Positions 6,063 through 11,563 of a DNA stretch of 11,563 nucleotides are shown here, piece by piece. The notes under the pieces are model-generated. The model saw only the letters and a list, made by a program, of their open reading frames with translations. It was not told the origin of the DNA and did no database searches. Each line of letters opens with the position of its first letter. The first letter of the stretch is position 1. The position numbers and the translations under genes are program-made. The stretch comes from Clostridia bacterium (GTDB lineage Bacteria > Bacillota > Clostridia > Oscillospirales > CAG-272): NCBI GenBank assembly GCA_017461825.1, contig JAFTXB010000185.1:1-11563 (forward strand), in the 5' to 3' direction.

Positions 6063-7097
6063 TCAAAAGCATTTTCCGCCCTTGCAATCCTCTGCCGATC
6101 CGCAACGGTAGCAGAGCTCGTTTTGGCATTGCCCGTTTTTTGTTAATTCCACAATGTTGTTGACCGTCGTTTCGGCGATGTTCGAAAGTGCCTCCTCGGT
6201 CAAAAAAGCCTGATGCGAGGTCACAATGACATTCGGCATCGAAATGAGCCGCGCCAAAATGTCGTCCTCTAAAATGTGCCCCGAAAAATCCTCAAAGAAG
6301 AACTCCGATTCCTCCTCGTACACATCAAGGCAGGCAGCTCCCACCTTACGCGATTTGATCCCGTTCAAAAGTGCCTCGGCATCCACCAGAGCACCGCGCG
6401 AAGTATTGAGGATCACAACTCCGCGCTTGCACTTTTGCAGCGCTTCATCATTGATAAGGTGATAGGTCTCCTCGGTCAAGGGACAATGCAGGGAGATGAT
6501 ATCACTCTTGGCAAACAGCTCATCAAGCTCGGTATAACGCACGGTATCGCCGTTGTCAAGCCCCTCGGCGCGGTATTTATCATACGCCAGCACCTTCATG
6601 CCAAAACCGCGGCAAATGTCGATAAACACTCTGCCGATGCGACCCGTACCGATCACACCAACCGTTTTGCCGTGGAGATCAAAGCCCGTCATACCCGACA
6701 GACTGAAATTGAAATCTCTTGTACGGATATAAGCTTTGTGGATGCGTCGGATCGAGGTGAGAAGCATTGCCATCGCATGCTCGGCAACCGCATAGGGCGA
6801 GTAGGCGGGCACGCGCATGACATGTACCTTACCAAATGCGTGTCTGCAATCCACATTGTTAAAGCCCGCGCACCGAAGTGCCACAAAACGCACACCCATT
6901 TCATACAGGCGGTCGATAACAGCAGCGTTAACCGTATCGTTTACAAACACACAAACGCCGTCATAGCCATGTGCAAGATCAACCGTATCTTCATTGAGCT
7001 TTGTCTCAAAATATTTAAATTTGATCCCATTCTCCGCCCCATATTTGTCAAAGGACGGCTTATCGTAGGGCTTTGCATCAAAAAAAGCAATTTTCAT
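6063..7097 (-). CDS. ldhA: D-lactate dehydrogenase (NAD-dependent, 2-hydroxyacid dehydrogenase family) with Cys-rich C-terminal tail
   Basis: The 344-residue protein closely resembles fermentative E. coli LdhA as I remember it, and should reduce pyruvate to D-lactate with NADH in the cytoplasm. Matching landmarks are RCAGFNNVD (75-83), the NAD loop GTGRIG (150-155), SLHCPLT (202-208), NTSRGAL (231-237) with catalytic R234, the acid E263 region, and SHQAFLTEEAL (294-304) with catalytic H295. E. coli LdhA stops at about residue 329; here 15 more residues carry cysteines, with C324, C329, C332, C338 and C343 in all. I chose the ATG at 7097, not one 72 nt further upstream. It has AAGGAG 8 nt before it and begins with the family N-terminus MKIAFFDAKPYD. 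It leads a two-gene operon with the iron-sulfur protein and is divergent from the Crp/Fnr regulator. Confidence 0.94.
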   Translation of the reverse strand: MKIAFFDAKPYDKPSFDKYGAENGIKFKYFETKLNEDTVDLAHGYDGVCVFVNDTVNAAVIDRLYEMGVRFVALRCAGFNNVDCRHAFGKVHVMRVPAYSPYAVAEHAMAMLLTSIRRIHKAYIRTRDFNFSLSGMTGFDLHGKTVGVIGTGRIGRVFIDICRGFGMKVLAYDKYRAEGLDNGDTVRYTELDELFAKSDIISLHCPLTEETYHLINDEALQKCKRGVVILNTSRGALVDAEALLNGIKSRKVGAACLDVYEEESEFFFEDFSGHILEDDILARLISMPNVIVTSHQAFLTEEALSNIAETTVNNIVELTKNGQCQNELCYRCGSAEDCKGGKCF

Positions 7098-7109
7098 AGC
7101 AATTTCTCC

Positions 7110-7138
7110 TTGATTTTCTGACACTATTATAGTATAAT
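7110..7138 (+). promoter_or_regulatory. Sigma-70 type promoter of the Crp/Fnr regulator operon
   Basis: A -35 box TTGATT (7110-7115) and a perfect -10 box TATAAT (7133-7138) are 17 bp apart on the plus strand. Transcription should start near 7145, about 37 nt before the TTG start codon. The -10 box lies 1 bp from the minus-strand -10 box of the divergent ldh promoter, so polymerase cannot easily occupy both at once. Confidence 0.8.
7126..7131 (-). promoter_or_regulatory. -10 box of the D-lactate dehydrogenase promoter, without a good -35 box
   Basis: The minus strand reads TATAAT here, a perfect -10 box 28 nt before the start codon. At the right distance upstream (7149-7154) there is only CAGACT, a poor -35. 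Transcription would start near 7119. A 14-bp palindrome (7154-7167) is then centred at about -41.5, the class II activator position known for CRP and FNR. An alternative -10, TATACT (7136-7131), would put the palindrome at about -36.5. Confidence 0.6.
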
Positions 7139-7153
7139 AATAACGAAAAGTCT

Positions 7154-7167
7154 GTTGAATTTTCAAC
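7154..7167. promoter_or_regulatory. Perfect 14-bp palindrome, likely Crp/Fnr-family operator
   Basis: GTTGAATTTTCAAC is a fully self-complementary 14-bp palindrome between the divergent ldh and crp/fnr genes. It has the length and TTGA/TCAA half-sites of Crp/Fnr-family sites (FNR: TTGAT-N4-ATCAA) but is not the FNR consensus. It is centred near -41.5 of ldh and near +15 of the regulator gene. That suggests activation of ldh and autorepression, by inference from position only. Confidence 0.6.
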
Positions 7168-7169
7168 AT

Positions 7170-7175
7170 AAGGAG
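7170..7175 (+). promoter_or_regulatory. Ribosome binding site that fixes a TTG start
   Basis: AAGGAG is followed 6 nt later by TTG at 7182. It decides that start over the in-frame TTG at 7155, which lies inside the palindrome and has no Shine-Dalgarno sequence at a suitable distance. Confidence 0.8.
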
Positions 7176-7181
7176 AAAAAA

Positions 7182-7841
7182 TTGAAAAAATATTTGGAAA
7201 TTTTAAAAAAATGCCCTCTTTTTGACGGGATCGAGGACAGCAACCTTCTCAAAATGCTTGTCTGTCTTGGGGCAAAGACCGATTTTTATGATAAAAAATA
7301 CACCGTGCTCTCCGAAGCGACCCCCGCCAAGTACATCGGCGTAGTGCTGTCGGGCTCGGTGCAGGTGATACAGATCGACTACTACGGCAACCGCAGCATC
7401 CTCTCGGGGCTGGGTGCAGGAGAGGTGTTTGCCGAGGCGTTTGCCTGCGCGGAGATCGGATCAATGCCTGTCTCGGTGATCGCAAACGAGCCGTGTGAGA
7501 TCATGATGATCGATAGCTCCCACATTCTCCACACCTGCCAAAACAACTGCGGATTTCATCAACGGCTGATCTATAACCTAATGAAGGATCTCGCCACAAA
7601 GACCATTATGTTCCACCAACGCATTGAGGTGACATCCAAGCGCACCACCCGTGACAAGCTGTTGACCTATCTGATGCTGCAAGCAAAAAAGGCAGGCAGC
7701 AACAGCTTTGACATTCCGTTTGATCGTCAGGAGCTCGCCGACTATCTTGAAGTTGAGCGAAGCGGACTCTCCTCGGAGATCGGAAAACTGCGCCGTGAGG
7801 GCATCTTGGAAAGCGAAAAGAAGCATTTTATTCTGTACTGA
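7182..7841 (+). CDS. Crp/Fnr-family transcriptional regulator
   Basis: The 219-residue protein has the two Crp/Fnr domains. An N-terminal cyclic-nucleotide-binding-like beta-roll starts at LKKCPLFDGI (8-17) and includes the loop LGAGEVFAEAF. A C-terminal winged helix-turn-helix sits near residues 175-206 (FDRQELADYLEVERSGLSSE). The ligand loop lacks the Arg that contacts cAMP in E. coli CRP, so cAMP is an unlikely ligand. The cysteines are not clustered as in the Fe-S sensor FNR, so the signal is unknown. I chose the TTG at 7182: AGGAG (7171-7175) lies 6 nt before it, inside any reading begun at the upstream in-frame TTG (7155), which has no comparable site. The HTH helix contains EVERSGLSSEIGKLR. 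It is the first gene of an operon with the PAP2 phosphatase and is divergent from ldh. Confidence 0.9.
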   Translation: MKKYLEILKKCPLFDGIEDSNLLKMLVCLGAKTDFYDKKYTVLSEATPAKYIGVVLSGSVQVIQIDYYGNRSILSGLGAGEVFAEAFACAEIGSMPVSVIANEPCEIMMIDSSHILHTCQNNCGFHQRLIYNLMKDLATKTIMFHQRIEVTSKRTTRDKLLTYLMLQAKKAGSNSFDIPFDRQELADYLEVERSGLSSEIGKLRREGILESEKKHFILY

Positions 7842-7872
7842 ACCTAAAAAAATCGGAAAGGAAATCAAAGCC

Positions 7873-8808
7873 ATGTCTTTTTTGTATCTTCTTGAGAGTA
7901 TTCGAAATCCCGTGCTGGACTTTTTGTTCTCCTTTATCACCCTGTGCGGTGAGGAAACTATTTTTATGGCAGTGGGAATGATCGTGTTTTGGTGCTTTGA
8001 CAAGCGTCAAGGCTACTATCTTTTGTGTGTCGGATTTTTGGGCACCGTACTCAATCAATTTTTAAAGATGGTGTTCCGTGTGCCGCGCCCGTGGATCAAG
8101 GATCCGGGATTTACCATTGTAGAATCCGCCAAGGAAGCCGCAACCGGCTATTCCTTCCCCAGCGGTCACACCCAAAGCTCGGTAGGGCTTTTTGGCGGCA
8201 TTGCCCGTTGGAATCGAGACCGTCTCCTGCGCATCATTATGATCGCGCTTTGCGTGCTTGTTCCCCTCTCGCGCATGTACCTCGGTGTGCATACCCCTGC
8301 GGATGTGGGCGTTTCAATTGTTTTGGCTTTGCTTTTGGTGTTTGTCGGATATCCCCTTTTTCAAAAAGCCACAAAATCACCCAAAATGATGTACTGTATC
8401 TTCCTTTCCCTGACTGCCGTGATGGTAGCCTATCTTTGTTTTGTTTGTTTTTATCAATTTCCCGAAAGCGTATACCTCGAGGAAAACATTCACAATCTTG
8501 AATCGGCGCAAAAAAACGGATTTACATTAATGGGTTGTATCCTCGGCATCTTTGCGGTATACACGGTTGATATCAAATGGACAAAATTTGAAACCGATGC
8601 CGTTTGGTGGGGTCAGCTCCTCAAGGCGTTTGGCGGGATCGCGCTTGTTCTTGCCGCAAAGGAGCTGTTACGCTTTCCTTTGGATGCCATAATGGACGCA
8701 AACACATGGGCACGTCTAGTGCGCTACTTTTTAATTGTAATCGTTGGCGGTGTATTGTGGCCCATGACATTTCGGTATTTTGCAAAGCTCGGTAAAAATA
8801 ACGGTTAA
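7873..8808 (+). CDS. PAP2-family membrane phosphatase
   Basis: The 311-residue integral membrane protein carries all three signature motifs of the PAP2 (phosphatidic acid phosphatase type 2) superfamily: K65-x6-R72-P73, the P-S97-G98-H99 motif, and S133-R134-x5-H140-x3-D144. H99 and H140 are the expected catalytic residues. Hydrophobic segments are visible at about 16-40, 48-64, 120-131, 148-163, 180-200, 228-243, 258-275 and 290-305, so the protein has around seven or eight membrane spans. The motifs occupy the first half; the second half (about 165-311) is an extra hydrophobic extension. Likely substrates are undecaprenyl pyrophosphate or phosphatidate-type lipids, with catalysis at the outer face of the membrane, but the sequence does not decide. 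The ATG at 7873 follows AAAGGA by 10 nt and lies 31 bp after the regulator stop, so the two share a promoter. No link between the regulator and lipid metabolism is known to me. Confidence 0.92.
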   Translation: MSFLYLLESIRNPVLDFLFSFITLCGEETIFMAVGMIVFWCFDKRQGYYLLCVGFLGTVLNQFLKMVFRVPRPWIKDPGFTIVESAKEAATGYSFPSGHTQSSVGLFGGIARWNRDRLLRIIMIALCVLVPLSRMYLGVHTPADVGVSIVLALLLVFVGYPLFQKATKSPKMMYCIFLSLTAVMVAYLCFVCFYQFPESVYLEENIHNLESAQKNGFTLMGCILGIFAVYTVDIKWTKFETDAVWWGQLLKAFGGIALVLAAKELLRFPLDAIMDANTWARLVRYFLIVIVGGVLWPMTFRYFAKLGKNNG

Positions 8809-8812
8809 GACC

Positions 8813-8860
8813 AAAGGAGCAACGGTCAAGTTGGAAATCCGACTTGACCGTTGCCCCTTT
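8813..8860. terminator. Long hairpin between convergent genes, probable bidirectional terminator
   Basis: Arms 8813-8834 and 8839-8860 pair over 22 positions around the loop AAAT. There is one G/T wobble and one A/C mismatch. It begins 5 bp past the PAP2 stop and lies 16 bp past the stop of the convergent activator gene. The flanks are AAAGG and CCTTT with no long T run on either strand, so termination may be weaker than at a classic site. Confidence 0.75.
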
Positions 8861-8875
8861 AAAAAGCCTTTTATG

Positions 8876-10378
8876 TCATTCGTCAAACAGCATGCCCTCT
8901 GTATAGGCATCGATAAAGATCGGGTTTGCGGAAAGATCCACCGCGCAACTGTTTTTTACAAGCAATTGCGCGTCATCCCGCATCCGTCGGTCAAGCAGCA
9001 GCATGACAGCACCGCTGAGTGCCGCGTTTCCTACGCTTTTAGTGCGATCGATCATCTCGTGCGGCAAAAGCCCGATACGCCCCGCACTTTGCATATTGAG
9101 GTAGTTACCAAAGCCGCCCGCGATATAGAGCGCGGAAATATCCGTGGGCGTAAGCTGTTCGTTTTGAATCAAGGTCAAAAGCCCTGCCGAGATCGCGCTC
9201 TTGGCAAGCTGAAGCATCCGTATATCCTTTTGCGTCAGCGTCACGGGTGCCTTGATCTCAAACGGCTCGTCCTCCAAAAATCCGCTTTCGTCAAGGATCT
9301 CTTGGTCGAGCATACACGCAACGGCATCGATCAGCCCGCTGCCGCAAATGCCCCTTGGCTCGACGTCACCGATGACGTGGGCGTGCAAGGAACCGTCCTT
9401 TACAGTCACCCTATCGATTGCTCCGTTAGCCCCCCTCATGCCCATGGAAATGCCAACGCCCTCAAAGGCAGGACCTGCGGCGGTCGAGCAGACCGTTAAA
9501 GTTTCGTTGCTCCAAAGCGCCATTTCCCCATTGGTACCGATGTCGGCAAGCATGGCGGGCTCGTTTTTCTCGGTCAGCTCGGTCGCAAGAATCGCGCAGG
9601 TGGTGTCAGCCCCGACAAATGCCGAAATGCAGGGCGGAAGATAGACGGCAGTGTCGGGTTTGAGGCTTGTCAGCTCCAACTCCCTTGCCGTCAAGGTCTC
9701 GCCAAACAGCCGTTTTGCATCAAACGGCGCGTGCGAAAATGGCTCGACCGATTCCTCAGTCAGAAGCGAGAGCATCACCGTGTTGCCCGTGATCACAACG
9801 CCATCAATAGAATTAGTATCAATATCTGCCTTGGTCGCAAGCTCGGCAAGAATTTCATCAAGGGCTTTGCGAATAGCCTTTGCAAGGTCTTTTGACTTGC
9901 CCGCGAGCGCAGCTTCGATGCGCGAGATGACGTCGGCTCCCCATTCCTGCTGAGGATTGAGACACGAGGTCTCGGCAAGAGGCTTGCCCTTCATATCGTA
10001 AAGCCGTGCGGCAAGGGTTGTTGTACCAATATCGATGGCAACACCGTATTGCGAAAACGCGGGATTTAATTCGATCTGCGGCAACGCGCCGTCGGTGACG
10101 ATCTGTGTGTCCGCGCGCTCGGTCAGTGCTTCGATCTCGCACTCCCCCAACGCATAGGTCAGGCAAGCAAGACGGATGCCCCGTGCAAGCTCGTCGGCAG
10201 TAAGGTGCTTTCGCTCGGCATCGGTGAGCGCAGAGAGAGTTCCCTTTGCAAACACTTTACATTTTCCGCATTTTCCGTGACCGCCGCAGGGCTTTTCTCC
10301 ACCGATCAGCTCGGATAAGGTAATGCCGCAAACGGCAAGCGTTGGCTTGCCGTTTATAATTGCTGTGATCTGTTTCAT
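8876..10378 (-). CDS. Corrinoid-protein reductive activator: 2Fe-2S ferredoxin plus ASKHA ATPase (DUF4445/RACE type)
   Basis: The 500-residue cytoplasmic protein matches the RACE/RamA-like family, which uses ATP to drive reduction of inactive Co(II) corrinoid proteins back to active Co(I). Residues 1-90 are a [2Fe-2S] ferredoxin domain with ligands C31, C37, C40 and C72 (CGGHGKCGKC). The ASKHA ATPase part follows. It has phosphate loops YGVAIDIGTTT (111-121) and, further on, MLADIGTNGEMALW, then GICGSGLIDAV and IAGGFGNYL near the adenosine site. The ATG overlaps the stop of the DUF2284 gene by ATGA, with GGAGA 8 nt upstream, so the two are translationally coupled. It is the last gene of the operon. 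The family assignment is firm; which corrinoid protein it serves is unknown because that gene is not in the window. Confidence 0.93.
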   Translation of the reverse strand: MKQITAIINGKPTLAVCGITLSELIGGEKPCGGHGKCGKCKVFAKGTLSALTDAERKHLTADELARGIRLACLTYALGECEIEALTERADTQIVTDGALPQIELNPAFSQYGVAIDIGTTTLAARLYDMKGKPLAETSCLNPQQEWGADVISRIEAALAGKSKDLAKAIRKALDEILAELATKADIDTNSIDGVVITGNTVMLSLLTEESVEPFSHAPFDAKRLFGETLTARELELTSLKPDTAVYLPPCISAFVGADTTCAILATELTEKNEPAMLADIGTNGEMALWSNETLTVCSTAAGPAFEGVGISMGMRGANGAIDRVTVKDGSLHAHVIGDVEPRGICGSGLIDAVACMLDQEILDESGFLEDEPFEIKAPVTLTQKDIRMLQLAKSAISAGLLTLIQNEQLTPTDISALYIAGGFGNYLNMQSAGRIGLLPHEMIDRTKSVGNAALSGAVMLLLDRRMRDDAQLLVKNSCAVDLSANPIFIDAYTEGMLFDE

Positions 10379-10944
10379 TGCATTTCTCCGTTCAGCGAAA
10401 ACAGCACCGCACCGAAATAGGTAACGGTATCCTGCCCGTTAATATACTTCATGCCTGCCGACTTGGCAAGCGCGGACACGTTGATGCCGTATGCCTCCAG
10501 TGAGGGCATGGCTTTTTCGGGAAAGCGGCAGGGCTCGTTTGTGCGCTTGGCGCAGACCTTACACACGCCGCATCCGCCCGCTCCAAGGTGTAAGACCTTT
10601 GCAAATTTGGGATCGTCAAAGGTCTTGCGCAAGCCCTGCGCTAAGGGATAGCTTTTCTTTTTGGCTTCGATCATACCCTCAAAATCATAGCTGTCCTCAA
10701 GCTCGGTGACGGTCTGGTAGACCAATGCATAGTCATACTGCCCCACCTCTTGCATGAGTACCTCAATGTCGCCCACGTCTGGCGGACACATCCAACACTT
10801 GCCGTACATTCCGCAGGCGTTGGAGGCGCACATATCGCGAAAGGCGCGGTCAAGCGAGATCTCTTTTGCTTCGATTATGCCTGCCTTGTACGCGCCCAAG
10901 GAGAGCGGTGCTTCGATCAATATATCAAAAATTTTATTTTCCAT
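10375..10944 (-). CDS. DUF2284 Cys-rich, probably iron-sulfur binding protein
   Basis: The 189-residue protein has the DUF2284 (predicted metal-binding) layout. Eight cysteines fall in two groups of four: C39, C44, C50, C53 (ACGMYGKCWMCPP region) and C125, C128, C131, C139 (GGCGVCKVCAKRTNEPC). The second resembles a ferredoxin-type motif, so two clusters are plausible. No biochemical role is established as far as I know. It lies between a methyltransferase and a corrinoid activator, so a role as electron donor or maturation factor for corrinoid activation is an inference. The ATG at 10944 has GGTGA about 9 nt upstream. An in-frame ATG at 10953 would add MNT and is equally possible. Either start overlaps the end of the upstream methyltransferase gene (stop at 10934-10936), and the stop overlaps the activator start by 4 nt, which marks a tightly coupled operon. 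Confidence 0.85.
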   Translation of the reverse strand: MENKIFDILIEAPLSLGAYKAGIIEAKEISLDRAFRDMCASNACGMYGKCWMCPPDVGDIEVLMQEVGQYDYALVYQTVTELEDSYDFEGMIEAKKKSYPLAQGLRKTFDDPKFAKVLHLGAGGCGVCKVCAKRTNEPCRFPEKAMPSLEAYGINVSALAKSAGMKYINGQDTVTYFGAVLFSLNGEMQ

Positions 10945-11563
10945 AGTATTCATTCACCGCCGCAAAGAATGCGTTGATGTTCTCCCACGGGGTCATGGGC
11001 GGGATGTCACAGCCCGACGAGATCACGAAATTCTTGTGTCCGCAGCAATCGTTCATGATGCGGAGGGTTTCGGATCGGACGGTTTCGGGAGTTCCCATAC
11101 GAAGCACGCCTGCGGGGTCGACGTTGCCCATCACAAGCACGTCATCGGGGAATTGCTCCACCATTGCCTTCATGTCGATGGCGTTACCAAAGTGGTAGGC
11201 TTTTGCACCCGTGGAAAGGATGGAATCGACCATGAGGGGCGTGTTGTCGCCGCAGTTATGGTAGCAGATGATAAACTCGTCGTCCTGCACCGCATCCACG
11301 ATCTGTTTGACGTAGGGAGCGGAAAATTCGGCTTCGAGCGACGGAGACAGAAGTCCCGCAACCGGCTCTGCCATCATGATGCCGTGGGCACCCGCCGCCT
11401 TGTAGGCTTTGGAATATTCGATCAAAAAGGCGGTTGCTTTCTCCAATACCAGATGTACCATGTCGGGATCGTCGTAGCAGTCCACCATGATCTCGGAAAC
11501 GTCGAGAAGTCGCGCCGCCAGCGAGAACGGACCGATCGTGCCCGCAAAGATCGGGCGGTCGGT
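10934..11563 (-). CDS. Uroporphyrinogen decarboxylase (URO-D) family protein, MtaA/MtbA-like methyltransferase; 5' part beyond the window
   Basis: The C-terminal 209 residues are present; the reading frame stays open to the right edge, so the gene is cut. The family includes true uroporphyrinogen decarboxylase and cobalamin:coenzyme M-type methyltransferases. The methyltransferase group binds zinc through H-x-C and a later C. Here YHNCGDNT (101-108 of the visible part) supplies H102 and C104, and SSGCDIPP supplies C185. This favours a methyltransferase over porphyrin decarboxylation, and the activator downstream supports that. Other family features are AGTIGPFSLAARLL near the start, AEPVAGLLSP (65-74) and GNVDPAGVLRMGTPE (146-160). 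It would be cytoplasmic and move a methyl group between a corrinoid protein and an acceptor, not necessarily coenzyme M. It overlaps the DUF2284 gene. Confidence 0.88.
   Translation of the reverse strand, partial: TDRPIFAGTIGPFSLAARLLDVSEIMVDCYDDPDMVHLVLEKATAFLIEYSKAYKAAGAHGIMMAEPVAGLLSPSLEAEFSAPYVKQIVDAVQDDEFIICYHNCGDNTPLMVDSILSTGAKAYHFGNAIDMKAMVEQFPDDVLVMGNVDPAGVLRMGTPETVRSETLRIMNDCCGHKNFVISSGCDIPPMTPWENINAFFAAVNEYYGK

Noticed and set aside
6276..7121. A 281-codon plus-strand frame opposite lactate dehydrogenase
   Set aside because: The minus strand encodes a complete, catalytically intact D-lactate dehydrogenase. The plus frame has no motif and overlaps the divergent promoters.
7098..7169. 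A 24-residue N-terminal extension of lactate dehydrogenase (start at 7169)
   Set aside because: It would place the coding region over the promoter and palindrome. The start at 7097 has a strong ribosome binding site and matches the family N-terminus.
10934..11563. True uroporphyrinogen decarboxylase for heme synthesis
   Set aside because: The H-x-C and later Cys zinc pattern and the downstream corrinoid activator favour a methyltransferase of the same superfamily. No heme genes are nearby.

Overview
The window looks like chromosomal DNA from an anaerobic, moderate-GC member of the Clostridia (Bacillota), probably a gut or other host-associated lineage. The reasons are a flavodiiron protein fused to flavin reductase and rubredoxin domains, a fermentative D-lactate dehydrogenase, iron-sulfur proteins, corrinoid-type methyl-transfer genes, A-rich spacers and strong AGGAG ribosome binding sites. 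The organism is inferred from gene content only. No transposase, phage gene, CRISPR array, tRNA or rRNA was seen.

Layout, left to right. Positions 1-831 (-) hold the N-terminal part of a eukaryote-like glycogen branching enzyme with a clear promoter. 910-2481 (-) is a three-part metallo-beta-lactamase-fold hydrolase of unknown substrate, with its own promoter. 2722-3234 (-) is a ferritin with a strong terminator. 3235-3486 is a 252-bp spacer rich in nested inverted repeats. 3487-5277 (-) is a four-module flavodiiron protein with its own promoter. 5351-6049 (-) is a Cys-rich iron-sulfur protein, and 6063-7097 (-) a D-lactate dehydrogenase with a Cys-rich tail; these two form an operon. 7182-8808 (+) is a Crp/Fnr-family regulator followed by a PAP2 membrane phosphatase, and these are the only plus-strand genes. 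A long hairpin at 8813-8860 separates them from a convergent minus-strand operon at 8876-11563. That operon is transcribed in the order uroporphyrinogen-decarboxylase-family methyltransferase (cut by the right edge), DUF2284 Cys-rich protein, then a 2Fe-2S/ASKHA corrinoid activator.

How they fit together. Ferritin and the flavodiiron protein form an oxygen/NO and iron-handling neighbourhood. Lactate dehydrogenase and the iron-sulfur protein are fermentation/redox genes, divergent from the Crp/Fnr regulator. The 7098-7181 spacer between the regulator and lactate dehydrogenase is compact: the two -10 boxes nearly abut, and a perfect 14-bp palindrome lies at about -41.5 of the lactate dehydrogenase start. 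This suggests a Crp/Fnr site that could activate ldh and repress the regulator. The right-hand operon resembles a corrinoid-dependent methyl-transfer module; its corrinoid protein and substrate-specific methyltransferase are probably beyond the right edge.

The most interesting unexplained items are the structured ferritin/flavodiiron spacer, the ldh/crp control region and the methyl-transfer operon.
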